A DNA stretch of 45,758 nucleotides from Cupriavidus sp. 2SB (GTDB lineage Bacteria > Pseudomonadota > Gammaproteobacteria > Burkholderiales > Burkholderiaceae). Each line of letters begins with the position of its first letter. The stretch's first letter is position 1. Shown one piece after another: positions 31,758-39,851 of this stretch. Below the pieces are notes generated by a model, which searched no databases, had not been told where the DNA came from, and saw nothing but the letters and a program-made list of their open reading frames with translations. A program made the translations under genes and the position numbers. The stretch lies in the NCBI RefSeq assembly GCF_005503625.1, contig NZ_SCMX01000056.1:1-45758 (forward strand), written 5' to 3'.

Positions 31758-33596
31758 TTACTCCACCGTCACCGACTTCGCCAGATTGCGTGGCTTGTCC
31801 ACGTCGGTGCCGCGTGCGCAGGCGGTGTGGTACGCCAGCAGTTGCAGCGGTACCACGTGCAGGATCGGCGAGAGCGCGCCGTAGTGCTCCGGCATGCGGA
31901 TCACCTGGATACCGTCCGACGACTGGATGTGCGTGTCGGCATCGGCGAACACGTAGAGACGGCCGCCGCGTGCGCGCACTTCCTGGATGTTGGACTTCAG
32001 CTTTTCCAGCAGCGCGTCGTTCGGTGCCACGGTCACCACGGGCATGGCTTCCGTCACCAGTGCCAGCGGGCCGTGCTTCAGCTCGCCGGCCGGGTAGGCT
32101 TCAGCGTGGATGTACGAGATTTCCTTGAGCTTGAGCGCGCCTTCCAGAGCGATCGGATAGTGCAGGCCACGACCCAGGAACAGCGCGTTCTCGCGGCGGG
32201 CGAAGTCCTCCGACCACGCGATGATCTGCGGCTCCAGCGCCAGCACGCCATGCAGCGCGGCGGGCAGGTGGCGCAGGTTCGTCAGCGCCTCGGCTTCCTG
32301 TTCGTCGTTCAGGTAGCCGCGCACCTTGCCCAGCGCCAGCGTCAGCATGTACAGCGCGGCCAGTTGCGTGGTGAACGCCTTGGTCGATGCCACGCCGATC
32401 TCGGTGCCTGCGCGGGTCAGGAAGCGCAGTTCGGTCTCGCGCACCATCGCGCTCGTGGCCACGTTGCAGACGGCCAGCGTGTGCGTGTGGCCCAGCGAGC
32501 GGGCGTGGCGCAGTGCGGCCATCGTGTCGGCCGTTTCGCCGGATTGCGAAATCACCACCACCAGTGCGCGCGGATTCGGCACGGTGTCGCGGTAGCGGTA
32601 TTCGCTGGCGACCTCGACCTGCGTCGGGATCTTGGCGATCGATTCCAGCCAGTACTTGGCCGTGCAGCCCGAGTAGTAGCTCGTGCCGCAAGCCAGGATC
32701 AGGATGCTGTCGATGTTGGCAAACACCTGCTCCGCGTTGTCGCCGAACAGGTCGGGCGTGATGGCGGCGATGCCTTCGAGCGTATCGCCCAGGGCGCGCG
32801 GCTGCTCGAAGATTTCCTTCTGCATGAAATGGCGGAACGGACCCAGTTCCACGGCGGCGGCGTGTGCCTCCACCACGCGATCCTCGCGCACTACCTCGAT
32901 ATCGTTGACATCGCGGATCGTGACGCCAGCGCGCGTCAGTTCCACCACATCGCCTTCTTCCAGATAGATGATGCGATTGGCAGTGCCGGCCACGGCCAGC
33001 GCGTCCGATGCCAGGAACGTTTCGTCGTTGCCGAGGGCCACGACCAGCGGCGAACCGGCGCGCGCGCCGACCACCACGTCAGGATTGTCACGCGCCACCA
33101 CGGCAATGGCGTAGGCGCCGTGCAGGCGCTTGGTCACCACACGCACCGACGCAAACAGGTCGCCACGCGTGGCGCTGCTCGGATACGTGTAGGCCTGATG
33201 GATCAGGTGGGCCACCACTTCGGTATCGGTCTGCGACTCGAAACCGTAGCCCACGGCGCGCAGTTCTTCGCGCAGCGGCTCGTAGTTCTCGATGATGCCG
33301 TTGTGGACGAGTGCGATGGTCTCGTCCGAGAAGTGCGGGTGCGCGTTGACCGTGTCGGGCTTGCCGTGCGTGGCCCAGCGCGTGTGGGCGATGCCCAGAT
33401 TGCCGCCGAGACCCGACGATTGCGTCTGCGCGTCCAGTTCGGCCACGCGCGACACCGTGCGTGCGCGTTCGAGAATGGCGTCGCGCACCACGGCGACGCC
33501 GCACGAGTCATAGCCGCGATATTCCAGGCGACGCAGACCTTCGACCAGGACCGGAACGATATTGCGGTGCGAAACCGCGCCAACGATGCCACACAT
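31758..33596 (-). CDS. glmS: Glutamine--fructose-6-phosphate aminotransferase
   Basis: The 612-residue protein starts MCGIVGAVSHRN, with Cys2 as the N-terminal nucleophile of the glutaminase domain (about 1-230; also HTRWATHGKPD and NHNGIIENYE-type segments). Two SIS sugar isomerase domains follow (CGTSYYSG and ISQSGETADTMAALR, then ISYIHAEAYPAGELKHGPLAL and the C-terminal NLAKSVTVE). It makes glucosamine-6-phosphate from fructose-6-phosphate and glutamine for murein and LPS. It follows glmU by 11 bases, so both are probably one operon. No glmS ribozyme is seen in the short leader. Confidence 0.97.
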   Translation of the reverse strand: MCGIVGAVSHRNIVPVLVEGLRRLEYRGYDSCGVAVVRDAILERARTVSRVAELDAQTQSSGLGGNLGIAHTRWATHGKPDTVNAHPHFSDETIALVHNGIIENYEPLREELRAVGYGFESQTDTEVVAHLIHQAYTYPSSATRGDLFASVRVVTKRLHGAYAIAVVARDNPDVVVGARAGSPLVVALGNDETFLASDALAVAGTANRIIYLEEGDVVELTRAGVTIRDVNDIEVVREDRVVEAHAAAVELGPFRHFMQKEIFEQPRALGDTLEGIAAITPDLFGDNAEQVFANIDSILILACGTSYYSGCTAKYWLESIAKIPTQVEVASEYRYRDTVPNPRALVVVISQSGETADTMAALRHARSLGHTHTLAVCNVATSAMVRETELRFLTRAGTEIGVASTKAFTTQLAALYMLTLALGKVRGYLNDEQEAEALTNLRHLPAALHGVLALEPQIIAWSEDFARRENALFLGRGLHYPIALEGALKLKEISYIHAEAYPAGELKHGPLALVTEAMPVVTVAPNDALLEKLKSNIQEVRARGGRLYVFADADTHIQSSDGIQVIRMPEHYGALSPILHVVPLQLLAYHTACARGTDVDKPRNLAKSVTVE

Positions 33597-33607
33597 GCTC
33601 TAACCCC

Positions 33608-34972
33608 TTATTTTTTCGGTTGCTTGACCGGACGCTGCCATGCGTCGATCGTCATCTGCTTGGAACGCGACAGCGTGAGCTTGTCGGCCGGTGCTTCCTT
33701 GGTCAGCGTCGTGCCAGCGCCAATCGTCGCGCCACGGCGCACCGTTACCGGCGCCACCAGTTGCGTATCGGAGCCGATGAACACATCGTCCTCGATGATG
33801 GTGCGATGCTTGTTCACGCCATCGTAATTGCACGTGATGGTGCCTGCGCCGATGTTCACGCGCTGGCCCACGGTGGTGTCGCCGACGTAGGCCAGATGGT
33901 TGGCCTTGCTGTGGTCGGCAATCTGACTGTTCTTGACTTCGACGAAATTGCCGATGTGCACATCCTTGCCCAGTTCCGCACCCGGCCGCAAACGCGCGTA
34001 CGGACCGATGCGCCCGTCCGGCCCGATCTTTGCTTCCTCAAAGTGGCAGAACGGTTGCACGCGTGCGCCAGCCCCTACGGAGGTGTTGCGGATCACGCAG
34101 TGCGCACCGATGTGCACGCCATCCTCCAGATGCACGCGGCCTTCGAACACGCAGCCTACGTCGATGGTCACGTCGCGTCCGCAGGTCAGTTCGCCGCGCA
34201 CGTCGATACGCGCCGGGTCCAGCAACGTGACGCCCGCTTCAAGCAGACGTTGGGCAATGTTGCGCTGATGGATGCGCTCGATCTCGGCCAGTTGCACCTT
34301 GCTGTTGACGCCGAGCGTCTCCCACAGTGCAGCCGGCTGGGACGACACGATCTCCACGCCGTCAGTGGCGGCGCGTTCGATGGTGTCGGTAAGGTAGTAC
34401 TCACCTTGCGCGTTGTCGTTGCGCAGCGTGGAGAGCCAGCGGCGCAGGTGACCCGTCGGGCAGACGAGGATGCCGGTATTGATCTCGCGGATCGCGCGGA
34501 TTTCCTCGCTGGCATCCTTCTGCTCGACGATGCGGACGATATTGCCGGCAGCGTCGCGTACGATGCGGCCATAGCCGGTGGGATCGGGCATTTCAACGGT
34601 CAGCACGCCCAGGCGCTCGGCGCCAGCGGCCTGTACGAGGTGCTGAAGCGTGGACGCCGACGTCAGCGGTACGTCGCCATACAGGACCAGCGTGGGCTGG
34701 CCGTCGTCGAGCAGCGGCAGTGCCTGCATGACGGCGTGGCCAGTGCCCAGTTGCTGGGCCTGCTCGGCGAAGGCGACATCTTCTGCGGCAACCGCTGCGC
34801 GCACGTGCTCGGCGCCATGGCCCACCACGACGACGAGCCGCGACGGCGAGAGCGTGCGGGCGGTATCGAGTACGTGGGCGAGCATGGGGCGGCCGGCAAC
34901 CGGGTGCAGCACCTTGGGCAACGCGGAATTCATGCGCTTGCCCATGCCGGCGGCAAGAATGACGATATTCAC
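33608..34972 (-). CDS. glmU: Bifunctional N-acetylglucosamine-1-phosphate uridylyltransferase/glucosamine-1-phosphate acetyltransferase
   Basis: The 454-residue protein begins at a GTG (34972) as MNIVILAAGMGKRMNSALPKVLH, the nucleotidyltransferase signature of GlmU. The N-terminal pyrophosphorylase domain (to about 230) contains VLYGDVPLTSASTL. The C-terminal left-handed beta-helix (about 250-454) has many hexapeptide repeats (GPDGRIGPYARLRPG, SKANHLAYVGDTTVG, NIGAGTITCNYDGVNKHRT) with the acetyltransferase His in ADHSKANHL. It performs the last two steps to UDP-GlcNAc. AGGA sits eight bases upstream. The frame continues to 35083 but lacks family support before GTG. It is upstream of glmS. 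Confidence 0.96.
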   Translation of the reverse strand: MNIVILAAGMGKRMNSALPKVLHPVAGRPMLAHVLDTARTLSPSRLVVVVGHGAEHVRAAVAAEDVAFAEQAQQLGTGHAVMQALPLLDDGQPTLVLYGDVPLTSASTLQHLVQAAGAERLGVLTVEMPDPTGYGRIVRDAAGNIVRIVEQKDASEEIRAIREINTGILVCPTGHLRRWLSTLRNDNAQGEYYLTDTIERAATDGVEIVSSQPAALWETLGVNSKVQLAEIERIHQRNIAQRLLEAGVTLLDPARIDVRGELTCGRDVTIDVGCVFEGRVHLEDGVHIGAHCVIRNTSVGAGARVQPFCHFEEAKIGPDGRIGPYARLRPGAELGKDVHIGNFVEVKNSQIADHSKANHLAYVGDTTVGQRVNIGAGTITCNYDGVNKHRTIIEDDVFIGSDTQLVAPVTVRRGATIGAGTTLTKEAPADKLTLSRSKQMTIDAWQRPVKQPKK

Positions 34973-35115
34973 AAGGAGGGTCCTAAGTGAGTGTGTCTGA
35001 GAATATTCTGAAGAATCCGTGCCGTGGAGCACTGCAGTCAGTAGGGCAAAACCGTTGCCACGACTGGGCTGGCGGGCGATCAACCGCCCCTGGAAACATG
35101 CGCGCCGATTCTAGC

Positions 35116-36039
35116 ATGCACCCCCGGACCACATCGGGCCGATCACTTCACGTTACGGTTGTTCACATTTGGACACGACGCGTTTTTGCATGGTTTGCAG
35201 CATTTACCGTCCTGGCGGCGTTGGGTGGATGCAACGCCATGAAGCTCGGCTACCAGCAGGGTGACCGTCTGGCCTACTGGTGGGTGGATCGGTATGTGGA
35301 CGTTTCTGACCTGCAGGAGCCGCCCACCAAGGACGCCATCGCCCGGTTCTTCTCCTGGCACCGGCAGGCGCAGCTTCCCGAAATCGCCACGGTCCTGACC
35401 CGGGTGAAGGGTGAAGTCGCCGGCCCCATCGAAGCCTCGATGGTCCGGCAGGTGCAGCAGGACACGAACCGCCTGGGCCGCCGCGCCTTCGAGAACGCCG
35501 TCCCCGACGTGGCCGACCTGATGCTGACGCTGACGCCCGAACAGATCAAGCGTATGGAAGGCAAGTTCGCGGAAAGCAACGCCAAGTACCGGAAGGAGTT
35601 TCTCAAATCCGACCCCAAGGCGCGCACGGACGCCCGCTTCGACAAGATCATGGACTACGCAAAGCTGATCTACGGCGGCTTCTCGGGCGAGCAGGAACGC
35701 ACGATCCGTGACGCGATGGGCCCGTATATGGAAGGTGCCGAGGCGCGCTACGCGGAGCGGGTGAAGCGGCAACAGGAATGGCTGACGCTGGCGCGAGAGG
35801 TCTCGACCTCACATCCGCCGAAGGCGCAGGTCGAGGACATGCTGCGCAAGTACGCCGATCACTGGCAGCGCCCGGCCAGCGGCCAGCAGCGCAGCAACGA
35901 GGCAGGCGTGGATCTGTCTGTGAAGATCGCCAATCTCACTACGCCTGAGCAGAAGGCGCACGCGGTGGATCGGTTCCAGAAGTGGATCGACGATACGAGG
36001 TCGCTGATGCGGGAGGGGGCTTCGCAGGCAGCGAAGTAA
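35116..36039 (+). CDS. DUF6279-type lipoprotein
   Basis: From the ATG at 35116 the product is 307 residues. It has a lipoprotein signal peptide, RRVFAWFAAFTVLAALGGC, with lipobox LGGC about 39 residues in. The mature part opens NAMKLGYQQGDRLAYWWVDRYVDVSDLQ and then AIARFFSWHRQAQLPE, matching DUF6279; the rest is alpha-helical. Function is unknown. No ribosome site precedes 35116. An in-frame GTG at 34987 does have AAGGAGG at 34973-34979, but would put 43 extra residues before the signal peptide. It is divergent from glmU and ends at a solo palindromic repeat. Confidence 0.75.
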   Translation: MHPRTTSGRSLHVTVVHIWTRRVFAWFAAFTVLAALGGCNAMKLGYQQGDRLAYWWVDRYVDVSDLQEPPTKDAIARFFSWHRQAQLPEIATVLTRVKGEVAGPIEASMVRQVQQDTNRLGRRAFENAVPDVADLMLTLTPEQIKRMEGKFAESNAKYRKEFLKSDPKARTDARFDKIMDYAKLIYGGFSGEQERTIRDAMGPYMEGAEARYAERVKRQQEWLTLAREVSTSHPPKAQVEDMLRKYADHWQRPASGQQRSNEAGVDLSVKIANLTTPEQKAHAVDRFQKWIDDTRSLMREGASQAAK

Positions 36040-36044
36040 TGAAA

Positions 36045-36074
36045 CTCCCCTCTCCCGCGCAGTGGGAGAGGGGA
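36045..36074. repeat. Solo palindromic repeat, copy D
   Basis: One CCCCTCTCCC...GGGAGAGGGG palindrome with the loop GCGCAGT, of the same family as the outer palindromes of copies A-C but without a partner. It sits in the 44-base gap between the convergent lipoprotein and ttcA genes. Confidence 0.85.
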
Positions 36075-36083
36075 GCAAACCCA

Positions 36084-37007
36084 TCAGGCCGCAGGCTCTT
36101 CCGCCTTCTCGATCTTGTCGAACCGCACAAACTCCATCCGGTTCGCTCCCACGTTGCCCGTGAACGTCAGCGCCTGCTGCGTGAACGTGGTTTCCCCGAA
36201 CAGCGATGCCTCGTCGACCTTCGCCAGTCCAGTCGCCAGCCCGTTGAACGGGAACAGCTCGGTATCCGCCAGGTGGGACGGCACCACATTACGCAGTGCC
36301 GCGAAGATGTTGTCGATGCGGCCCGGGAATTCGCGCTCCCATGCCTGCACCATCTCGCTCACCTTCTTGCGTTGCAGGTTTTCCTGCGAGCCGCAGAGAT
36401 TGCAAGGAATAATCGGGAATTGCATGGCGCGCGCGTAGGACGCGATGTCCTTCTCCGCGCAGTACGCCAGCGGACGAATGACAATGTGCTGGCCGTCATC
36501 GGTGGCCAGCTTCGGCGGCATGGCTTTCATCTTGCCGCCGAAGAACATGTTCAGGAAGAACGTGTTGACGATGTCGTCGCGGTGATGGCCCAGCGCAATC
36601 TTGTTGGCGCCCAGCTCCTTGGCCGTGCGATAGATTACGCCCCGGCGCAGTCGCGAACACAGCGAGCACGTGGTCTTGCCCTCGGGCACCTTCTCCTTGA
36701 CGATCGAATACGTGTCTGCTTCGACGATCAGGTATTCCACGCCCACCGATTTCAGGTAGGCCGGCAGGATTTCCTCGGGAAAGCCGGGCTGCTTCTGGTC
36801 CAGGTTCATCGCGATGAGCTTGAACTTGATGGGCGCGCGCTTCTGCAGCGCCATCAGCACCGACAACATCGTGTACGAGTCCTTGCCGCCGCTCATGCAG
36901 ACCAGCACGGTGTCGCCGTCCTCGATCATGCCGAAGTCGCCGATGGCCTTCCCGGTCTGCGACTGCAGACGGGTTTCCAGGCGGTAGAAATTAGCGGAGT
37001 GACTCAT
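36084..37007 (-). CDS. ttcA: tRNA 2-thiocytidine biosynthesis protein TtcA
   Basis: The 307-residue protein has the PP-loop MSGGKDSYTML at residues 38-48 for ATP-dependent adenylation, and the cysteines C114 and C117 (CSLC) and C202 (with C205, CNLC) that hold the Fe-S cluster. Further family pieces are LGHHRDDIVNTFFLNMF and IIPCNLCGSQENLQR. TtcA thiolates cytidine 32 of certain tRNAs. It lies downstream of folB on the same strand, after a 115-base gap. Confidence 0.95.
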   Translation of the reverse strand: MSHSANFYRLETRLQSQTGKAIGDFGMIEDGDTVLVCMSGGKDSYTMLSVLMALQKRAPIKFKLIAMNLDQKQPGFPEEILPAYLKSVGVEYLIVEADTYSIVKEKVPEGKTTCSLCSRLRRGVIYRTAKELGANKIALGHHRDDIVNTFFLNMFFGGKMKAMPPKLATDDGQHIVIRPLAYCAEKDIASYARAMQFPIIPCNLCGSQENLQRKKVSEMVQAWEREFPGRIDNIFAALRNVVPSHLADTELFPFNGLATGLAKVDEASLFGETTFTQQALTFTGNVGANRMEFVRFDKIEKAEEPAA

Positions 37008-37122
37008 AAGACGTACCTGAAGCGGGGGCGGGCGCTGAACAATGGCCTGACACCCCCGAAGAACATGCCGGATTGACGGGGCGATATTCTACTGGACCCG
37101 CCGCCCCACCGCTCTGCGTGCC

Positions 37123-37521
37123 TCAGGCCGGCTTGATGTGGAAGACTTCGACGCCCACCGATTCGCAATCCGGATACACATCGGGCTTCTCGGTGGAGAC
37201 ACGCACGGCCCGCACCTTGGGGTGCTTCAGCATGGCGCGCGCCACGTCGTCGCACAGCGTTTCCTGCAGGTGGATATGGCCTTGCGCCATGCGCTCGGCC
37301 ACGGTGTTGCGCATGAAATCGTAGTCCACCACTTCGTCCAGCTTGTCCGCCTGGGGCGTGGTTTCGGCCAGCGAGACGAACAGGTCGATATTGACCAGCA
37401 CGCGCTGCTCGCCCTTCTTCTCGAATTCATGCACGCCAATGTTGATCTGCACTTCGTAATTGCGCAGGAACATGCGGCGGCAGTCTTGCAGGCTGGGATG
37501 GGACAGGGCGGCAAAAGTCAT
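37123..37521 (-). CDS. folB: Dihydroneopterin aldolase
   Basis: The 132-residue protein has the FolB pattern: MFLRNYEVQINIGVHEFEKKGEQRVLVNIDLFV near the N-terminus (with the active-site Glu in GVHEFE), DKLDEVVDYDFMRNTV and the C-terminal RVSTEKPDVYPDCESVGVEV with the catalytic Lys region STEKP. It splits dihydroneopterin to 6-hydroxymethyl-dihydropterin in folate synthesis. The gene follows the SDR gene by 21 bases, a close pairing that links it to pterin chemistry. Confidence 0.92.
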   Translation of the reverse strand: MTFAALSHPSLQDCRRMFLRNYEVQINIGVHEFEKKGEQRVLVNIDLFVSLAETTPQADKLDEVVDYDFMRNTVAERMAQGHIHLQETLCDDVARAMLKHPKVRAVRVSTEKPDVYPDCESVGVEVFHIKPA

Positions 37522-37542
37522 GGCGGGAACTATCGTTAAAAC

Positions 37543-38361
37543 TTATTCAGTCAGGAACATCACGTCGCGGGCCAGCGGCATCAGGTGCTGGCCGCCATCG
37601 ACGTAGAGCGTGGAACCGGTCACGGCGCGGGCGATGGCGAGGTAGGCCACGGCCTGCGCAATATCGTCCGGCGTGCTCGATTTGCCGAGCGGCGTCATGC
37701 CGTGTGCACGCACGAAGCCCGGATCGGACTGGTCGCCGGACACCAGCGTGATACCCGGCGCCACGCCCACCACGCGCAGGCGCGGGGCCAGTGCCTGGGC
37801 CAGTTGCACCGTGGCGGTCTGCAGCGCGGACTTCGACAGCGTGTACGACAAAAAGTCCGGATTCAGGTTGTTCAGCTTCTGGTCGAGCAGGTTGATCACC
37901 ACGCCACGCTGTTCGGTCTCGTTGCCGTCGGCACCCAGCGCCTTGTGCATCTCGCGCGCCAGCAGCAGCGGTGCGGCCACGTTCGTGCGCATATGCGTAT
38001 CGAGCGAAGCGTACGAGAAGCTCGTGGCCACGTCGTACTGGAACAGCGAGGCATTGTTGACCAGGCACGACGGCACGCCGAGCGCATCCTTGCAGGCGGC
38101 GATCAGCTTGCTCGTGGCACTTTCGTCGGACAGGTCGGCCTGCAGCACGGCAGCGCGGCGACCGAGACTGCGGATCTGCGTGGCAAGCGCTTCGGCCTCG
38201 TCGCGCGAGCGGTTGCAGTGGACGGCTACGTCCCAACCCTGCGCGGCAAGCTCGAGCCCGATGGCGCGGCCCAGGCGGCGTGCGCCGCCGGTCACCAGCG
38301 CCACCCCACGCGAGGGTGTGGTTCGGGCGGCGGCAGCGCCCTCAGTATTGAAATCTGGCAT
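37543..38361 (-). CDS. SDR oxidoreductase, pteridine reductase (FolM)-like
   Basis: From the ATG at 38361 the product is 272 residues. It is a short-chain dehydrogenase: cofactor motif ALVTGGARRLGRAIG, NNASLFQ, and the catalytic YTLSKSALQ (Tyr-x-x-x-Lys). The R in TGGARR and the LVNNAS pattern fit NADPH-dependent pteridine reductases. Coupling with folB suggests a FolM-like role in reducing dihydromonapterin or a related pterin. The upstream in-frame start at 38502 would overlap the divergent gene. Start codons of this gene and the methyltransferase gene are only 16 bases apart. Confidence 0.85.
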   Translation of the reverse strand: MPDFNTEGAAAARTTPSRGVALVTGGARRLGRAIGLELAAQGWDVAVHCNRSRDEAEALATQIRSLGRRAAVLQADLSDESATSKLIAACKDALGVPSCLVNNASLFQYDVATSFSYASLDTHMRTNVAAPLLLAREMHKALGADGNETEQRGVVINLLDQKLNNLNPDFLSYTLSKSALQTATVQLAQALAPRLRVVGVAPGITLVSGDQSDPGFVRAHGMTPLGKSSTPDDIAQAVAYLAIARAVTGSTLYVDGGQHLMPLARDVMFLTE

Positions 38362-38377
38362 TGCTACAATTCGCGGT
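38362..38377. promoter_or_regulatory. Sixteen-base divergent promoter gap with TACAAT
   Basis: TACAAT at 38365-38370 is a near-consensus -10 for the plus strand, ending 8 bases before the ATG at 38378. No Shine-Dalgarno fits in this space. If used, transcription would begin at or next to the ATG, giving a leaderless mRNA. No clear -35 is seen. Confidence 0.35.
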
Positions 38378-39556
38378 ATGCAGAAAGTCGCTAGTCTACC
38401 CCTTCCCTCCGCCGACGCGCTCGGCGCCTCCACGGCTCTTTCCACCGTCATCGCCGATGCCATCAAGGCTGCGGGCGGCTGGATCGGCTTCGACCGCTTC
38501 ATGTCGCTGGCGCTCTATGCGCCGCGCCTGGGTTACTACAGCGGGGGCGCCGCCAAGTTCGGGCGCGACGCCGGCGACGGCAGCGACTTCATCACCGCTC
38601 CAGAACTGAGTCCCTTCTTCGCGCGCACACTGGCTCGCCAGTTCGCACCGCTGATCGGCATGAACCTGCCGCAAGTGATGGAATTCGGCGCCGGTACGGG
38701 CCGGCTGGCAGCGGATCTGCTGCTCGCGCTCGAAACCGAAGGCGCGTTGCCCGATACGTACCGGATCGTCGAGCTTTCCGGCGAACTGCGTGCGCGCCAG
38801 CAACAGACGCTTGCCGAGCGTGCGCCCCATCTGGCGTCGCGTGTGACGTGGCTCGATACCCTGCCCGACCGCTTCGAAGGCGTGATCGTCGGCAATGAAG
38901 TGCTCGATGCGATGCCTGTGAGCCTGTTCGCCCGAATCGGCGGCAAGTGGCACGAACGTGGCGTGTCACACGATGGGAATGGTTTCGCCTATCAGGATCG
39001 GCTGATGGAATCTTCAGCCGTGCCCGCCGCGTTGAAGGATTTTCCGGGCGATCACGACGTGGTCACCGAAACCCACGCCGAAGCCGAAGGCTTCACGCGT
39101 GCCGTCGCGACGATGCTCTCGCGCGGCGCGGCGTTTTTCATCGACTATGGTTTTCCGGCCGCCGAGTACTACCACCCGCAGCGCGTGGGCGGCACGCTGA
39201 TGTGCCACTACCGCCATCACGCCCACCCCGATCCTTTCCTGTATCCGGGCCTGCAGGACATCACCGCACACGTGAACTTCACCGGCATCGCCGAAGTCGC
39301 GGTGGATGCGGGCCTGACTGTGGCGGGCTTCGCCTCGCAGGCACGCTTCCTGATGAATGCCGGCATTACCGAACTGATGATGTCGCTCGATCCATCGGAT
39401 GCCCGCGCCTTCCTGCCGCAGGCCAACGCCGTGCAGAAGCTGCTGTCTGAAGCGGAGATGGGCGAGCTGTTCAAGGTCATCGCCCTGACCCGCGATCTCG
39501 ACGATGCGCTGCCGCTGGCCGGCTTCGCACGCGGCGACCGTACCTTCGCTCTCTGA
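38378..39556 (+). CDS. SAM-dependent methyltransferase, MidA/NDUFAF7 family
   Basis: The 392-residue protein shows GWIGFDRFMSLALYAPRLGYYSGGAAKFG near residue 35-65, the SAM-binding VMEFGAGTGRLAADLL, VIVGNEVLDAMPVSLFARIGG and FIDYGFPAAEYYHPQRVGGTLMCHYRHHAHPDPF. This matches MidA-type (DUF185) methyltransferases; the mitochondrial member symmetrically dimethylates an Arg of a complex I subunit. Bacterial targets are not established. It is followed 13 bases later by the DUF2905 gene on the same strand, so they are probably one unit. Confidence 0.88.
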   Translation: MQKVASLPLPSADALGASTALSTVIADAIKAAGGWIGFDRFMSLALYAPRLGYYSGGAAKFGRDAGDGSDFITAPELSPFFARTLARQFAPLIGMNLPQVMEFGAGTGRLAADLLLALETEGALPDTYRIVELSGELRARQQQTLAERAPHLASRVTWLDTLPDRFEGVIVGNEVLDAMPVSLFARIGGKWHERGVSHDGNGFAYQDRLMESSAVPAALKDFPGDHDVVTETHAEAEGFTRAVATMLSRGAAFFIDYGFPAAEYYHPQRVGGTLMCHYRHHAHPDPFLYPGLQDITAHVNFTGIAEVAVDAGLTVAGFASQARFLMNAGITELMMSLDPSDARAFLPQANAVQKLLSEAEMGELFKVIALTRDLDDALPLAGFARGDRTFAL

Positions 39557-39569
39557 CCCGGATCACGCC

Positions 39570-39764
39570 ATGTTGCGTTGGACTTTCACCATCTTCCTCT
39601 GCGTGATCGTGCTGTCGGCCTCGCTGCCGTGGCTGCAGAAGATCGGCCTCGGACGCTTGCCCGGCGATCTGCGGTTTCGGCTTTTCGGGAAGGAGTATGT
39701 GCTGCCGTTTGCGTCGACGATATTGCTGTCGCTGGTGGCACTGGTGATTGGGAGGTTGTTGTAG
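39570..39764 (+). CDS. DUF2905 small membrane protein
   Basis: The 64-residue protein starts at the ATG at 39570. It has two hydrophobic helices (WTFTIFLCVIVLSASLPWL and FASTILLSLVALVIGRLL) around the conserved IGLGRLPGDLRF segment of DUF2905. It is an inner-membrane protein of unknown function. It is the distal gene after the MidA-like methyltransferase and ends 29 bases before solo repeat E. Confidence 0.85.
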   Translation: MLRWTFTIFLCVIVLSASLPWLQKIGLGRLPGDLRFRLFGKEYVLPFASTILLSLVALVIGRLL

Positions 39765-39793
39765 GGGGGGGTATGCCATCCCACCAGGTTTTG

Positions 39794-39823
39794 CTCCCCT
39801 CTCCCGCAAGCGGGAGAGGGGAG
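39794..39823. repeat. Solo palindromic repeat, copy E
   Basis: The most perfect member of the family: two 14-bp arms (CTCCCCTCTCCCGC and its exact complement) around AA. It lies between the ends of the convergent DUF2905 and cca genes, with GAAAAC following as in copy B. Confidence 0.88.
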
Positions 39824-39851
39824 AAAACCAAGCGGGAAAGGAAACTCAACG

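Noticed and set aside
33597..33607. glmS ribozyme
   Set aside because: The glmU-glmS gap is 11 bases, leaving no room; such ribozymes belong to Gram-positive lineages.
31827..33827. 666-codon plus-strand frame opposite glmS and the end of glmU
   Set aside because: Shadow frame across two conserved genes; crosses their intergenic boundary and has no motifs.
34973..34990. Strong AAGGAGG followed by GTG at 34987, in frame with the DUF6279 lipoprotein
   Set aside because: It would put 43 residues before the lipoprotein signal peptide, which is not compatible with secretion; the motif lies opposite the glmU start and is probably coincidental. It is kept as a note because no other ribosome site was found for the lipoprotein.
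3731..39823. Palindromic repeats read as CRISPR or insertion-sequence ends
   Set aside because: Copies are kilobases apart, without regular spacers, target duplications or transposase genes in the window.
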